This document shows positions 17,393 through 28,035 of a stretch of 64,000 nucleotides of DNA, in pieces (within the stretch, counting starts at the first letter, position 1; each line of letters opens with the position of its first letter). The position numbers were made by a program, and so were the translations under genes. Below the pieces are notes generated by a model. That model did no database searches and had not been told where the DNA came from. It was given only the letters and a program-made list of their open reading frames with translations. Source of the DNA: Microbulbifer yueqingensis (GTDB lineage Bacteria > Pseudomonadota > Gammaproteobacteria > Pseudomonadales > Cellvibrionaceae); the NCBI RefSeq assembly GCF_900100355.1, contig NZ_FNFH01000002.1, positions 372,001 through 436,000 of the forward strand, given 5' to 3'.

Positions 17393-18244
17393 TCAGACAT
17401 TCCCGGGGCAGTCGACCAACTGCTGCAACTTCAGCACATCTGCTGTCGCCGCCACGTCGTGCACCCTCAGGATCCGGGCCCCGCGCTGGGCCGCCAGCAT
17501 TGCCAGCGCCAGGCTGCCGGGCAGGCGTTCCTCGACCTCACGCCCCAGCAGGCGCCCGATCATCGACTTACGTGACAGCCCCGCGAGCACGGGAATTGTC
17601 GCCGGCGCCAGCCGATCGAGGGCGCGCAGCAGCGCGAGGTTGTGCTCGTCGGTCTTCCCGAAGCCGAAACCGGGGTCCACGACAATTTTTTCACGTGTAA
17701 TCCCGGCTTCGCTGCAGGCCTGCACCCTCCTGTGCAGGTAATCGCTGACCTCGGCCACCACATCGGTGTAACGCGGTGCCTGCTGCATGGTCCCGGGCTG
17801 GCCCTGCATGTGCATCAGGCAGACCGGTAAGCCCGTCTCGGCTGCCGCCTGAAGGGCACCCGGACGCTCCAGCGCCCGCACGTCATTGATCAACCCCGCG
17901 CCGGCCGCGGCCGCTGCCGTCATTACCGCCGGTGTGCTGGTATCTACCGAGATCACCACCTCCAGGCGGGCGCTGATAGCCTCCACCAGGGGCACCACCC
18001 GATCCAGCTCTTCCTGCTCACCTACCGGTACCGCACCGGGCCGGGTCGACTCACCCCCGATATCGAGGATGGCGGCCCCTTCCGCGAGCATACGCTCGGC
18101 GCGGGACAGCGCGACATCCAGGTCCAGCCGGCCCTCCCGGTAATACCTGCCACCGTCGGAGAAAGAATCCGGCGTGGTATTCAGCACACCCATCACCCTG
18201 GGACGGGTGAGGTCCAGGGTGCTCTTGCCGCAATCAAGCTTCAA
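17393..18244 (-). CDS. folP: Dihydropteroate synthase
   Basis: 283 residues; the frame opens at a TTG (18244), giving MKLDCGKSTLDLTRPRVMG. It condenses p-aminobenzoate with dihydropterin pyrophosphate in folate synthesis. Signatures are GVLNTTPDSFSDGG, ILDIGGESTRPGA, SVDTSTPAVM and DPGFGFGKTDEHN. It lies between ftsH and glmM, the conserved arrangement, but an intrinsic terminator precedes it, so it may have its own promoter or depend on read-through. Confidence 0.96.
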   Translation of the reverse strand: MKLDCGKSTLDLTRPRVMGVLNTTPDSFSDGGRYYREGRLDLDVALSRAERMLAEGAAILDIGGESTRPGAVPVGEQEELDRVVPLVEAISARLEVVISVDTSTPAVMTAAAAAGAGLINDVRALERPGALQAAAETGLPVCLMHMQGQPGTMQQAPRYTDVVAEVSDYLHRRVQACSEAGITREKIVVDPGFGFGKTDEHNLALLRALDRLAPATIPVLAGLSRKSMIGRLLGREVEERLPGSLALAMLAAQRGARILRVHDVAATADVLKLQQLVDCPGNV

Positions 18245-18301
18245 CCAATACCCCCATTGTCAGTCGTGCCCGCAAAGGCGGCCGTTCCCGCCAGCGGCAA
18301 T

Positions 18302-18329
18302 AAAAAAAACCAGGGCGAACCCTGGTTTT
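18302..18329 (-). terminator. Intrinsic terminator after ftsH
   Basis: Minus-strand hairpin AAAACCAGGG-TTCG-CCCTGGTTTT followed by a run of T residues (eight A on the plus strand). It sits between ftsH and folP and should lower expression of the downstream folP-glmM-tpiA-secG genes from the ftsH promoter. Confidence 0.9.
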
Positions 18330-18347
18330 CGCTGTCCCGGAGAACGA

Positions 18348-20276
18348 TCAGTGCCCGTTCAGGGGGCCGCCAACCGGGTTGCCCTCGTCTGCACTGGATG
18401 CATTCCGGCTCTTGTCGCTGTCCTCGGCCTCACCACTGCCACCGGAACCGAAATCGTTGTCGTGCCAGTCTCGCGGCGGACGCACCTTGCGGCGCGCCAT
18501 CAGGTCGTCGACCTGTTCGGCATCCAGGGTCTCGTATTCCATCAGGGCGTCCTTCATTGCCTCGAGGATATCGCGGTTCTCCTCCAGCAACTGACTAGCG
18601 CGGTCGTAGCAGCTATCGATGATACGCCGCACCTCAGTGTCGATTTCGTTGGAGGTGTTGCCGGATACGGGGTTGCCGGCTCCGGGCTGGCCGCTCTCGT
18701 CCTCACCGTAGTGCAGCGGGCCCAGCTTCTCTGACAGGCCCCACTTGGTAACCATGTTGCGGGCCAGCTCGGTGGCGCGCTCGATATCATTGGACGCGCC
18801 GGTCGTGACGCCGTCCACACCCAGGGTCATCTCTTCGGCAATACGACCGCCGAACAGCGAACAGAGCTGTGACTCGATGGCGCGCTTGGAAATGCTGTAC
18901 TTGTCCTCTTCCGGCAGGAACTGGGTAACGCCCAGCGCCCGGCCCCGCGGGATAATGGTGACCTTGTGCACCGGATCGTGCTCCGGCACCAGGCGACCGA
19001 TAATGGCATGGCCGGCCTCGTGGTAGGCGGTATTCACCTTTTCCTTCTCGCTCATCACCATGGACTTGCGCTCGGCACCCATCATGATCTTGTCACGGGC
19101 GCGCTCGAACTCCTCCATGGTCACGGTGCGGCGGTTGGCGCGGGCCGCGAACAGGGCCGCCTCGTTCACCAGGTTGGCCAGGTCGGCACCGGAAAAGCCG
19201 GGTGTACCGCGGGCGATGGTCTGCGCAGAGACTGTATCCGCCACCGGAACCTTGCGCATGTGGACTTTCAGGATCTGCTCCCGCCCGCGGATGTCCGGCA
19301 GCCCCACAAACACCTGGCGGTCGAAACGGCCGGGGCGCAGCAGGGCGTGATCGAGCACGTCGGGACGGTTGGTGGCGGCGATCACGATGACGCCTTCGTT
19401 ACCCTCAAAACCGTCCATTTCCACCAGCAGCTGGTTCAGGGTCTGCTCGCGCTCATCGTGACCGCCGCCCACGCCCGCGCCGCGGTGACGACCGACGGCG
19501 TCAATCTCGTCAATAAAGATGATGCACGGCGCTTGTTTCTTGGCCTGTTCGAACATGTCGCGGACGCGCGAGGCGCCCACGCCCACGAACATCTCCACGA
19601 AATCGGAGCCGGAGATGGAGAAGAACGGGACCTTGGCCTCGCCCGCGATGGCCTTGGCCAGCAGGGTCTTACCGGTGCCGGGAGGGCCCGCCATCAGCAC
19701 GCCGCGGGGGATTGCGCCGCCCAGGCGCTGGAACTTGGTCGGGTCGCGCAGGAATTCCACCAGCTCCTGCACATCTTCCTTGGCTTCATCCACGCCGGCC
19801 ACGTCGGCAAACGTTGTCTTGATCTGGTCCTCACCCAACAGGCGGGCCTTGCTCTTGCCGAACGCCATGGGTCCGGAGCGCCCGCCGGCGCCGCCCTGCA
19901 TCTGGCGCATGAAAAACATGAACACGGCAATAATGATCAGGATCGGGAAGCTCGCCACCAGCAGCTGCTGCCAGATGCTGGGGGATTCGGGTTCGCGTCC
20001 GACGAACTTGACGTCATTGCGCACCAGTTCATTGGTGAGCTCATTGTCGATGATCTGCGGCTGGATAGTCTTGAAGCGCTTCCCATCCGCGCGCTCGCCG
20101 GTAATGACCAGCCCGTCGACAACCACGCTTTCCACCTGCCCGGACTGCACGTCGCGCACAAACTCGGAGTAGCTGAGGGACTCATCCCTGGACTGGGGCT
20201 TGAAGTTCTGGAAGACCATCAGCAGCACAGCCGCGATGATCAGCCACAGTACAAGGTTTTTCGCCATATCGTTCAA
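18348..20276 (-). CDS. ftsH: ATP-dependent zinc metalloprotease FtsH
   Basis: About 642 residues. I chose the TTG at 20276 ([11 protein letters not shown]..., GAGGGTGA upstream), which matches the Pseudomonas-type N-terminus; GTG 20285 and ATG 20267 are alternatives. A membrane-anchored AAA+ protease that degrades misassembled membrane proteins and regulatory substrates. Two membrane helices (about 7-25 and 100-120) flank a periplasmic domain. AAA motifs are [17 protein letters not shown] (Walker A) and [15 protein letters not shown] (Walker B); HEAGHAI is the zinc site. The Gly/Ser/Asp-rich tail is normal. It follows rlmE as usual. Confidence 0.96.
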   Translation of the reverse strand: MNDMAKNLVLWLIIAAVLLMVFQNFKPQSRDESLSYSEFVRDVQSGQVESVVVDGLVITGERADGKRFKTIQPQIIDNELTNELVRNDVKFVGREPESPSIWQQLLVASFPILIIIAVFMFFMRQMQGGAGGRSGPMAFGKSKARLLGEDQIKTTFADVAGVDEAKEDVQELVEFLRDPTKFQRLGGAIPRGVLMAGPPGTGKTLLAKAIAGEAKVPFFSISGSDFVEMFVGVGASRVRDMFEQAKKQAPCIIFIDEIDAVGRHRGAGVGGGHDEREQTLNQLLVEMDGFEGNEGVIVIAATNRPDVLDHALLRPGRFDRQVFVGLPDIRGREQILKVHMRKVPVADTVSAQTIARGTPGFSGADLANLVNEAALFAARANRRTVTMEEFERARDKIMMGAERKSMVMSEKEKVNTAYHEAGHAIIGRLVPEHDPVHKVTIIPRGRALGVTQFLPEEDKYSISKRAIESQLCSLFGGRIAEEMTLGVDGVTTGASNDIERATELARNMVTKWGLSEKLGPLHYGEDESGQPGAGNPVSGNTSNEIDTEVRRIIDSCYDRASQLLEENRDILEAMKDALMEYETLDAEQVDDLMARRKVRPPRDWHDNDFGSGGSGEAEDSDKSRNASSADEGNPVGGPLNGH

Positions 20277-20544
20277 AGGGATCACCCTCTCTCTTCACAA
20301 AATCTGCCTGCATCCGGGCCGATCCGGCCCCAGGCTCTCTCCGGCAAGCGACACCGGCTGGCCGGCCCGCTCCTAGCGCAATATTCCCGGGACCGCATCC
20401 GATCACACCAGTATAGGTATGATAAGCCCGGCCTCGAGCCGTTCCGTCGGGCCCGCAGCCATGATGCCTGCGGCCAAACCACATAAAAGTGCTTATACCA
20501 CACTGACCCCGCCGCCAAGAAGGGACCAGCCGGTCAAGGCTTTG

Positions 20545-21168
20545 TTATCCGCCCTTGAAGCCGCGAGCCACCACGTACACTTCACGGGAGCGGGGGCGGG
20601 AGGCGCCCGGCTTGCGGGTGACCACGCTGGTGTAAGTAGCGCGCAGGTCCCGGATCAGTTCATCGAAGCCCTCGCCCTGGAAGACCTTGGCCACAAAGGC
20701 CCCGCCCGGCTTGAGCACCTGGCGCGCCATATCCACGGCCAGCTCGACGAGGTACATGGAAGCGGGTTGGTCAACATCCCTAACCCCACTCATATTGGGG
20801 GCCATATCGGAAATCACAAGGTCAGCCTTTTCCTCCCCGAGGCGGTCGAGCAGCTCATTCAGGACGGATTCCTCAGTAAAGTCACCCTGCACAAACTCCA
20901 CCCCGGCCAGCGGGTCCATGGAAAGGATATCCGATGCAAGCACCCTGCCGTTATGACCAACGAGTTCCATCGCCACCTGCGACCAGCCTCCCGGAGCGGC
21001 ACCGAGATCGACCACCGTCATACCCGGCTTGAACAGGCGGTCCTTCTTCTGCAGCTCGTGCAGCTTGTAGCTCGCCCGGGAGCGGTACCCCTCCTTCTGC
21101 GACTGTTTCACATAGGGGTCATTAAAATGTTCGCGCAGCCAGCGGTGGCTGCTTTTGGATCGGCCCAT
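20545..21168 (-). CDS. rlmE: 23S rRNA (uridine-2'-O) methyltransferase RlmE
   Basis: 207 residues beginning [23 protein letters not shown]-dependent methylation of U2552 in 23S rRNA, late in 50S maturation. The Rossmann motif [15 protein letters not shown] binds SAM. The K-D-K-E catalytic set is visible in [30 protein letters not shown] and [11 protein letters not shown]. It is upstream of ftsH (about 270 bases) and divergent from yhbY, the usual heat-shock-linked neighbourhood. Confidence 0.97.
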   Translation of the reverse strand: MGRSKSSHRWLREHFNDPYVKQSQKEGYRSRASYKLHELQKKDRLFKPGMTVVDLGAAPGGWSQVAMELVGHNGRVLASDILSMDPLAGVEFVQGDFTEESVLNELLDRLGEEKADLVISDMAPNMSGVRDVDQPASMYLVELAVDMARQVLKPGGAFVAKVFQGEGFDELIRDLRATYTSVVTRKPGASRPRSREVYVVARGFKGG

Positions 21169-21202
21169 CGGTTACAATGCCTGGTATATCAACAGCTTTC
21201 GC

Positions 21203-21272
21203 AGGAGCGGCCCGTGCCCGCGATCGGGGGTCTTGACGTACCCGGCACCGATCGCGGCTACGGGCCGCTCCT
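21203..21272. repeat. REP doublet (REPIN-like inverted repeat) in the rlmE/yhbY intergenic region
   Basis: Two arms of 27 bases, AGGAGCGGCCCGTGCCCGCG... and its near-perfect inverted copy (three mismatches), are separated by 16 bases. Each outer edge reads G(T/C)AGGAGCGGC. Each arm is itself imperfectly palindromic (for example GCGGC-CCGTA-GCCGC). This is the look of GTAG-family REP elements of Pseudomonas and Xanthomonas, which are mobilised by RAYT transposases. It sits between two divergent start codons, so it could influence either leader. Confidence 0.75.
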
Positions 21273-21308
21273 ACAATAGATATCCACTAAGTGGTAATGG
21301 AGTATTGT

Positions 21309-21611
21309 ATGCCTTTAACCGCCGAGCGTAAAAAATCCCTGCGCAGCCTTGGCCACAACCTGAAGCCGGTAGTGACCGTCGCCGGGAAGGGTTTGACTGA
21401 GGGGGTCATGGAGGAGGTCGAGCGGGCCCTGGAAGATCATGAGCTGATCAAGGTCAAGCTGATGGTCGCCGACCGGGAACTCCGCCACCAGGTGGTGGGA
21501 GAACTCTGCGAGAAGAGCGGTGCCGAGCTGGTCCAGGAAATCGGCAAGGTCGCGCTGATCTTTCGCGCTGCGGATAAGCCCAAGGCGCGCACCTCGAACC
21601 TGCTTCGCTGA
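21309..21611 (+). CDS. yhbY: YhbY-family ribosome assembly RNA-binding protein
   Basis: 100 residues from ATG 21309 (GGAG just upstream). A single CRS1-YhbY/KH-like domain: MPLTAERKKSLRSLGHNLKP, VVTVAGKGLTEGV, then ELIKVKLMVADRELRHQVV. It is thought to act on pre-50S particles. It is divergently transcribed from rlmE with only a REP doublet between. In related genomes greA is usually its other neighbour; here a lipoprotein gene on the opposite strand follows. Confidence 0.93.
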   Translation: MPLTAERKKSLRSLGHNLKPVVTVAGKGLTEGVMEEVERALEDHELIKVKLMVADRELRHQVVGELCEKSGAELVQEIGKVALIFRAADKPKARTSNLLR

Positions 21612-21623
21612 CCGCCTGCCCGA

Positions 21624-22016
21624 TTATCCGCCGACCGCCTCCGGCACGCAGCTGACCCCTTCCAGCAAACGCGGACTCCCCTGGGGAAGCCGCACCAGCC
21701 AGCACTCCCCGGCCTCCAACAGGAGCCGGAACCGGACCGGCGCCTGCATCTCCCGGCCGGCGAGGTGTGGCTGGCGCAGGTCCCGCGGCGGGCTGTGCTC
21801 AATGACCAGCAAGCTGCTGCTGGTCAGGGCGCTGTCCGACAAAGTTACCGGCACGTTTCCCAGGGCCTCACTGACCGCCCCCTGCAGCTCCGCGCGGCTG
21901 GCGTCGGTCACCGGGTCTATCACTGCCGGCACGCCGGCGCCCTGGGCACGGGGTGAGCTGCAGCCTGCCAAAAGCACAATGGCACCGATGCAAGCGAGTG
22001 AAGCAATCCGTTCCAT
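21624..22016 (-). CDS. Small predicted lipoprotein, function unknown
   Basis: 130 residues from ATG 22016, two bases after the stop of the S41-peptidase gene. The lipoprotein signal MERIASLACIGAIVLLAGCS gives a mature N-terminal Cys. The mature part is a single small domain with LQGAVSEALGNVPVTLSD, SSLLVIEHSPPRDLRQPHLA and a C-terminal pair of Cys (GECW, SCVPE). No family recognised. The close spacing suggests cotranscription with the peptidase. Confidence 0.7.
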   Translation of the reverse strand: MERIASLACIGAIVLLAGCSSPRAQGAGVPAVIDPVTDASRAELQGAVSEALGNVPVTLSDSALTSSSLLVIEHSPPRDLRQPHLAGREMQAPVRFRLLLEAGECWLVRLPQGSPRLLEGVSCVPEAVGG

Positions 22017-22018
22017 CC

Positions 22019-23620
22019 TCACATCCCTCCGATTATGCGATTCTCGCGCCACATGGATTTGAATACACTCTGGCCGGAGCCCTGCAGACGCGTCCCGGAC
22101 TCGTTTGTGCCGAAGTAGGCCGCAGCCTCGGGGCTGGGACAGCTGCCGGTCTCGATATATTCCAGCGCGGTCGCGAGCTGGCCCTCGACCGGGTCCCCGA
22201 GCTGATGGTCAAAATCGTCCTCGACTTGGCACCCCGTGACGCCAGCACTGCCGCTCCCGCCGGGCACGAAACCGTCGGAATATTCACCGAAACCCTTGTC
22301 GTTGACACCCTTGAACTGGATGCTGAAGTAGGTGGTGCCGCAGTTGTCGGTAGGATAGAACCCATAGGGTTTACCGCAGGTCTTCCCGCCCACCTGTATC
22401 ACCTCTACATCAACCCCGCGCAGGCCGTTGATAATGGCCTCACTGGCCGAACAGGTGGCGCCGCCGGTAAGCACGAATACCCGGTTCAGCTCCGGGGCGA
22501 GGGACGGTAAGGGCTGCCCCTGCGGCAGCTCCCCGCCACTGCCGGTGATGTCGATAAACGGCATCGGAGTCAACGGCTGGCCGGTCACCGGGTTGATCGC
22601 CGGGTATTTGTCATTGAATACCATCTGCTCGAAGGTGCGTCCCTCAGTCCGAACCTCCCCGGCGATCATATAGGCCAGCTGGCTGGCCATCGCCAGCAGC
22701 CCGCCGCCGTTGTAACGAAGGTCGAGCACCAGTTCATCGATACCAGCGGCATTGAATTTATTAACCGCATCGACCAACTGCTTCTCTGCGACGGCGATAT
22801 GGTCATTGAAGAGCAGGTAGCCAACCTTCCGGCCCATTGCCCCATCGACCACCTTCTCGAACTGCACCGGGTCACTGGCATAGGCGCCGGAGGTAAAAGT
22901 CACCGTCTGCACGGAGCCGTCGACATACTCCAGCTTGAACTCGTGCTCCTCACCGGCGGTCTCCGGGAAGAGCCCGTCGTTCAGGATATTGATACTGGCC
23001 TCATCATCGGCGTACACCAGATCTACGCCGTCCACTTCCAGCACCCGGGCACCGCGCTCGGCACCCGCGGGCTGGCCCGGCTGCTCCGTATAGGCGATGA
23101 CCACATGCCGGGGAGGCCGGGTTGCCAGCAGTGCCCATTGCAGGCCGTAGCCGAGGAACACGCCCGACTCCGACTGGGCCACCCACTCAGCGGTGGGCAT
23201 GGAAAAATGGAAATTATCCTTGCGGGCGCCACTGTCGGTCAGTTCATTGGTAACCAGCAGGTCGAAATAATCCTGCACCGCGTAGTCGGCCGGATCGAGG
23301 TCTTCAATCTCGTCATACCACAGGTAGAGCTCGTGGCTCCAGGAGCGCAACCAGTTCTTCTCATCGAGGGCTGAGCCCTGCACATCCGGGTAAGTGGCGC
23401 CACTGCGCGGTGCTGCACACCGATTGACGAAGGTATCCGAAGGCAGGAAGTTTCCTTCCACCCAGCCGGTGTCGTCTCCACTGCCGGAGACGGGGCTGGG
23501 ATCGGGTGAAGGAGAATTGTCGCCGCCACCCCCGCCGCCACAGGCAGCCAGTCCCATCACGAGCGACAACAGGAAAGGGCGCATCCGGGACAACTGCCCG
23601 GCCGGGTCTAGTGAGTTCAT
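22019..23620 (-). CDS. S41-family (C-terminal processing) peptidase lipoprotein
   Basis: 533 residues. N-terminal lipobox MGLAACGG (Cys27) followed by a Gly/Pro/Ser/Asp linker. A PDZ-like region is seen around TEQPGQPAGAERGARVLEVD. The S41 core has VLDLRYNGGGLLAMASQLAY and GGATCSASEAIINGLRG, the latter placing the catalytic Ser, then VGGKTCGKPYG with the candidate Lys. Several Cys pairs (CGTTYF, CQVEDDF) suggest disulfides. It probably acts as an envelope serine protease on unknown substrates. ATG at 23584 is an alternative start. Confidence 0.9.
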   Translation of the reverse strand: MNSLDPAGQLSRMRPFLLSLVMGLAACGGGGGGDNSPSPDPSPVSGSGDDTGWVEGNFLPSDTFVNRCAAPRSGATYPDVQGSALDEKNWLRSWSHELYLWYDEIEDLDPADYAVQDYFDLLVTNELTDSGARKDNFHFSMPTAEWVAQSESGVFLGYGLQWALLATRPPRHVVIAYTEQPGQPAGAERGARVLEVDGVDLVYADDEASINILNDGLFPETAGEEHEFKLEYVDGSVQTVTFTSGAYASDPVQFEKVVDGAMGRKVGYLLFNDHIAVAEKQLVDAVNKFNAAGIDELVLDLRYNGGGLLAMASQLAYMIAGEVRTEGRTFEQMVFNDKYPAINPVTGQPLTPMPFIDITGSGGELPQGQPLPSLAPELNRVFVLTGGATCSASEAIINGLRGVDVEVIQVGGKTCGKPYGFYPTDNCGTTYFSIQFKGVNDKGFGEYSDGFVPGGSGSAGVTGCQVEDDFDHQLGDPVEGQLATALEYIETGSCPSPEAAAYFGTNESGTRLQGSGQSVFKSMWRENRIIGGM

Positions 23621-23659
23621 TATTGTTTTACCCTGTCATTACAGAGGGGCGACAGCCCT

Positions 23660-23680
23660 CCCCCGGGGCCTCGCCGGGGG
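23660..23680. other. GC-rich stem-loop between pntB and the S41 peptidase gene
   Basis: CCCCCGG and CCGGGGG arms enclose a seven-base loop (7 bp stem). There is no T-run after it on the minus strand, so it is not a convincing intrinsic terminator; it may protect the 3' end of the pntAB transcript. Confidence 0.35.
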
Positions 23681-23710
23681 ACGGTGGCTGGTGTGGGCTG
23701 CTGCGGGCAC

Positions 23711-25102
23711 TCAACCCGCTAGCTTACCCAGCACGGCCTGCAGGCTCTCTTTCGCGTCGCCGAACAGCATCCGCGCATTGTCCTTGTAGAACAGCGGATT
23801 GGCCACCCCCGCATAACCGGACGCCATGGAGCGCTTGAGGATCACCACCTTGCCGGCCTTCCAGCACTCCAGTACCGGCATGCCGGCGATTGGCGAGCCG
23901 GGCTTTTCCACCGCATCCGGGTTGACCGTGTCGTTGGCACCGATCACCAGTACCAGGTCGGTATCGGGGAAATCATCGTTGATTTCATCCATTTCCAGCA
24001 CGATGTCATAGGGGACATTGGCCTCTGCCAGCAAAACATTCATATGCCCCGGCAGCCGCCCTGCCACCGGATGGATGCCGAAGCGCACCGTCTTGCCCTG
24101 CTTGCGCAGCTTGTCGGTGAGATCGCTGACTGCCTGCTGGGCGTGGGCCACGGCCATCCCGAATCCGGGCACGATGATGATGCTGTCGGCCTCGTCCAGG
24201 TCGTCGGCCAGCTCCTCGAAGCTGGTCTCCTGGTATTCGCCCTCGACCTCGCCATCGCCCACGGCGCCGCCGTCGGAACCGAAGCCACCCAGGATCACAC
24301 TGACAAACGAGCGGTTCATCCCCCGGCACATGATGTAGCTGAGGATGGCACCGGAGGAGCCCACCAGCGCTCCCACCACGATCAGCAGGTCGTTGCTCAG
24401 CATGAAGCCGGTGGCCGCCGCTGCCCAGCCCGAGTAGCTGTTAAGCATGGAAATCACTACAGGCATATCCGCACCGCCAATCGCCGCAATCAGGTGCACC
24501 CCCAGCAACAGGGCAATGGCAGTCATGATCAGCAGGTTGAGCACGGTGCCTGGCCCCAGGTCCGCTGGGATAAACAGCCAGCCGAGGAAGACACAGCCCA
24601 GGATCGCCGCCAGGTTGAGCCAGTGGCGCGCTGGCAGCATCAGGGGCTTGCCGGAGATGAGTCCCTGCAGCTTGCCGAAGGCGACCAGTGAACCGGTCAG
24701 GGTGATGGCGCCGATAAAGATGCCGAGGAAGATCTCGGTGTTGTGCACGATGTGCTCGGCACCGGTGAGATTCAACCGGGGATCAAGGAAGCCGCCCCAA
24801 CCGATCAGCACGGCGGCGAGCCCCACAAAGCTATGGAGCAAGGCCACCATCTGCGGCATCTGGGTCATGGCGACACGCTGGGCCAGGAAGATACCGATAA
24901 CCGCGCCCACCGCCATGGCGATGGCCACCATCCAGTAAGCCCCGGACACGATGCCGGCAATCGTGGCAATAATGGCAACCGCCATCCCCACCATGCCGTA
25001 GATATTGCCCCTCCGCGCGGTCTCGTGGCTCGACAGGCCCCCGAGACTCAGGATAAACATCACCGCGGAAAAGAGATAAGCCATGGAAATCATACCGTTC
25101 AT
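23711..25102 (-). CDS. pntB: NAD(P) transhydrogenase subunit beta
   Basis: 463 residues: about eight to nine membrane helices in the first 280 residues, then the soluble NADP(H)-binding domain III ([60 protein letters not shown]). With PntA it forms the proton-translocating transhydrogenase that reduces NADP+ using NADH and the proton gradient. It lies 18 bases after pntA. Length and motifs are normal. The pathway link to the nearby nitrate assimilation genes through NADPH supply is speculation. Confidence 0.96.
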   Translation of the reverse strand: MNGMISMAYLFSAVMFILSLGGLSSHETARRGNIYGMVGMAVAIIATIAGIVSGAYWMVAIAMAVGAVIGIFLAQRVAMTQMPQMVALLHSFVGLAAVLIGWGGFLDPRLNLTGAEHIVHNTEIFLGIFIGAITLTGSLVAFGKLQGLISGKPLMLPARHWLNLAAILGCVFLGWLFIPADLGPGTVLNLLIMTAIALLLGVHLIAAIGGADMPVVISMLNSYSGWAAAATGFMLSNDLLIVVGALVGSSGAILSYIMCRGMNRSFVSVILGGFGSDGGAVGDGEVEGEYQETSFEELADDLDEADSIIIVPGFGMAVAHAQQAVSDLTDKLRKQGKTVRFGIHPVAGRLPGHMNVLLAEANVPYDIVLEMDEINDDFPDTDLVLVIGANDTVNPDAVEKPGSPIAGMPVLECWKAGKVVILKRSMASGYAGVANPLFYKDNARMLFGDAKESLQAVLGKLAG

Positions 25103-25120
25103 TATCTTTCTCCTCCCCGA

Positions 25121-26671
25121 TCAACGGCGGAACATTTTCAGCATGCGGTAAGTGACGAAGAAGCCACCAAAAATATTGATACTCGCCACCAGCACGGCGA
25201 TAAACGCGAGCAGGGTTACCAGCCCGGAACCCGTGGCTCCCACCTGCAGCAGCGCACCCACCACCACGATACCGGAAATGGCGTTGGTCACACTCATCAG
25301 GGGCGTATGCAGCGCGTGAGTCACATTCCAGATGACCTGCCAGCCGACAAAAATAGCCAGCACAAAAACGGTAAAGTGGGCCACAAAATCCGGCGGCGCC
25401 ACCCGGCCCAGCCACAGCAACAGGGAGCCTGCGACGAGCCAGAAAGCCAGTATGGACAGCGGTGATTTCCGCTTGGCGGGCTTTTCCGCCGCTTCAGGTT
25501 TGGGTTCCGGCTCCTTTGCCGGCGCCGGTTTCGGCTGTGCGCTGACTTTGGGCGGGGGCGGCGGCCAGGTAATCTCACCGTCCCTGACCACCGTCGCGCC
25601 ACGGATGACCTCATCGTCAAAATCGATATTGATCTCGCCGTTTTTTTCCGGCGCGAGCTCGGCCAGGAGGTGGGTCAGGTTGGTGGCGTAGAGCTTTGAA
25701 GACTGGGTTGCGGCCCGGCTTGGCAGGTTGGTGTAACCGATGATGGTTACCCCGCTCTTTACCACTTTCTCATCTTTCTCCGTATAGTCGCAGTTGCCGC
25801 CCATTTCCGCCGCGAGGTCAACCACCACCGATCCCTCGGCCATGGTGTCGACCATGTCTGCCAGCCACAGCTTCGGCGCCGGCTTGCCGGGGATGAGGGC
25901 AGTGGTAATGACGATATCCGCTTCTTTCGCCTGCTCGCGGAACAGGGCCATCTCTGCATCGATGAATGCCTGGGACATCTCCTTGGCGTAACCGCCCTGG
26001 CCGGAGCCCTCTTCCTCGATATCCACAGTCAGGAATTCGGCGCCCATCGACTCCACCTGCTCACGCACTTCCGCGCGTGTGTCGAAGGCCCGCACCATTG
26101 CACCCAGGCTCTTGGCAGTGCCAATGGCGGACAGCCCGGCCACGCCGGCACCGATTACCAGTACCCGGGCGGGGGGGATCTTGCCCGCAGCTGTTATCTG
26201 CCCGGTGAAAAAGCGACCGAAGTTGTGGGCGGCCTCGATCACAGCACGATAGCCGGCGATATTCGCCATGGAGCTGAGTGCATCCATTTTTTGCGCCCGG
26301 GATATCCGTGGCACCGACTCCACGGCCAGGGCGTTGATATCCTTCTCGGCAAGCTTATTCAGTAATTCTTCATTCTGTGCGGGTTTCAGGAAGGCAACGA
26401 GCGTTGCCCCGGAGGGAATCAATTCAATCTCACTGTCTGTCGGCGCCTGCACCTTGAAGACCAGCCCTGCATCACGCAGGCAGCTCTCGGCATCTTCACG
26501 GATCTCGGCTCCGGCTTCGCGGTAGGCATCGTCAGTAAAGCTTGCTGCCGCACCGGCCCCAGCCTCGACGATAACGGAAAAACCGAGTTCCCCCATGCGC
26601 CGGACGCTCTCGGGGGTGGCCGCCACCCGCGCCTCCCCCGGAACGGATTCCTTTGGTATGGCTATGATCAC
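25121..26671 (-). CDS. pntA: NAD(P) transhydrogenase subunit alpha
   Basis: 516 residues from a GTG start with GAGGGAG six bases upstream. Domain I (about 1-370) binds NAD(H): [61 protein letters not shown] Pro/Lys/Glu linker (about 372-400) leads to four membrane helices (about 405-510), the single-chain E. coli-like arrangement. It is the first gene of pntAB. Confidence 0.96.
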   Translation of the reverse strand: MIIAIPKESVPGEARVAATPESVRRMGELGFSVIVEAGAGAAASFTDDAYREAGAEIREDAESCLRDAGLVFKVQAPTDSEIELIPSGATLVAFLKPAQNEELLNKLAEKDINALAVESVPRISRAQKMDALSSMANIAGYRAVIEAAHNFGRFFTGQITAAGKIPPARVLVIGAGVAGLSAIGTAKSLGAMVRAFDTRAEVREQVESMGAEFLTVDIEEEGSGQGGYAKEMSQAFIDAEMALFREQAKEADIVITTALIPGKPAPKLWLADMVDTMAEGSVVVDLAAEMGGNCDYTEKDEKVVKSGVTIIGYTNLPSRAATQSSKLYATNLTHLLAELAPEKNGEINIDFDDEVIRGATVVRDGEITWPPPPPKVSAQPKPAPAKEPEPKPEAAEKPAKRKSPLSILAFWLVAGSLLLWLGRVAPPDFVAHFTVFVLAIFVGWQVIWNVTHALHTPLMSVTNAISGIVVVGALLQVGATGSGLVTLLAFIAVLVASINIFGGFFVTYRMLKMFRR

Positions 26672-27066
26672 CGCTTACTCCCTCTGTCGTTGTTATCGAA
26701 CTGGCGAGCCAACCGGTTGCCAGCCCTGGGACCTATCTGGCCCTCAGGCAGCCTTGTGCAAATCCGGTCGGCGCACATTCAGAGACATCGCAGCCAATGA
26801 TTCTAACCATGCAGGAAATTTATTAAAACAAAAGAGACGGAAGCCCGTTATAAATATCATCAATAGTTCACCCCGCGCCGCAGCCCCGCCTGCAGATAAA
26901 AAGTGAACTTTCGGCACCCCGGGGGGCTGGTGTTCTCCCGAATGGCTTCTTGCGCCGGCGCCACCTCGCCCAGTGGCAGCGACACGGGCTCAAACCCCAA
27001 AACTGTACATCGTGCCATAACTGCCGTTACTGCCGCGTCGAATCCAGCGCAGGCTCCTGCCAGGTC
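26672..27066. other. Intergenic region upstream of pntAB and downstream of moaA
   Basis: No gene supported. An A/T-rich stretch (26810-26865) is the likely location of the pntAB promoter. An inverted pair AGTTCAC (26865-26871) / GTGAACT (26903-26909) with a 31-base gap is seen; it could be an operator or a weak stem, and I cannot decide. Confidence 0.4.
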
Positions 27067-28035
27067 TCACCCTCCCAGCTGGGAAAGATTGCGCATTGCT
27101 CCCACCTGTCCCTGGTCGAGATGATGTTGCAGGGGTTTTTCGCCAATAGCCCGCTGGATTTTTTCTGCCAGCGCGCGACTGTCACCCCGGGAGATCTCCC
27201 TGTAAAGGTCTATGCCGTGGTCGGCAAAGAGGCACAGGTGCAGCCGACCCTGCGCCGAGATCCTCAGTCGGTTGCAACTGTTGCAGAAATCCTCTCCATA
27301 GGGCGTGATCAGGCCGATACGGCCGCGGTAGGCGGGGTGCCGGTATTCCCGCGCGGGACCGGCGTCACGGGCCCGCGGCAGCAGCTGCCAGCCGTCCTCC
27401 AGCAACTGGTGTTCGATAACCTGGCCGCGCAGGTGGTTGCTGGCGAAGTAGGCCTTGTTCTCTCCCGTGCGCATCAACTCGATAAAGCGGACGGTTACCG
27501 GCATCTCCCTTATCCAGCTCAGGAATTCACGCAGTCGCCGCCGGGACCCGTCCTGCAGCAGGACTGCATTGACCTTCACCTCAATCCCCAGCTGTTGTGC
27601 ACGTGCAATCCCCTGGAGCACACGCGGCAGGCAATCGTGACCAGTGAGCTCGGCAAACTCTGCGGGATCGAGGGAGTCGATACTGATATTGAGCTGGTCG
27701 AGCCCCGCCGCATGCCAGCCGTCGACGACCCGGGGCAACTTGTAGCCGTTACTGGTGACCGCGACACGACGTATACCCGGCGTGGCTTTGCTGGCCGCGA
27801 TGATTTCCGGGAGGTCACTGCGAAGGGATGGTTCGCCGCCCGTGAGGCGCACCTTCTGTGTGCCCAGGCTGGCGAAAGCCCGTACGACCGTGGCAGCCTC
27901 AGCACTACTCAACTGCAGGCTGTCGTCACCGGCGCTGTACCCATCCGGCAGACAATAACTGCAGCGAAAATTGCAGGCATCAGTAACGGACAGGCGCAGG
28001 TAGTAGAACCTGCGCCCGTAATTATCAATAAGCAT
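27067..28035 (-). CDS. moaA: GTP 3',8-cyclase MoaA (molybdenum cofactor synthesis)
   Basis: 322 residues from ATG 28035 with GGAAAGG upstream; an extended frame further upstream lacks family character. A radical-SAM enzyme for the first step of molybdopterin synthesis. The N-terminal cluster motif is SVTDACNFRCSYCLPDGY. The C-terminal second cluster is DFCNSCNRLRISAQGRLHLC, and the required Gly-Gly C-terminus (SQLGG) is present. Divergent from the nitrate regulatory genes, consistent with supplying Moco for NasA. No other moa or moe genes are seen. Confidence 0.95.
   Translation of the reverse strand: MLIDNYGRRFYYLRLSVTDACNFRCSYCLPDGYSAGDDSLQLSSAEAATVVRAFASLGTQKVRLTGGEPSLRSDLPEIIAASKATPGIRRVAVTSNGYKLPRVVDGWHAAGLDQLNISIDSLDPAEFAELTGHDCLPRVLQGIARAQQLGIEVKVNAVLLQDGSRRRLREFLSWIREMPVTVRFIELMRTGENKAYFASNHLRGQVIEHQLLEDGWQLLPRARDAGPAREYRHPAYRGRIGLITPYGEDFCNSCNRLRISAQGRLHLCLFADHGIDLYREISRGDSRALAEKIQRAIGEKPLQHHLDQGQVGAMRNLSQLGG

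Noticed and set aside
18966-20486. 506-codon plus-strand frame opposite ftsH
   Set aside because: Mirror of a highly conserved ftsH; the product is His/Leu-rich with no family resemblance.
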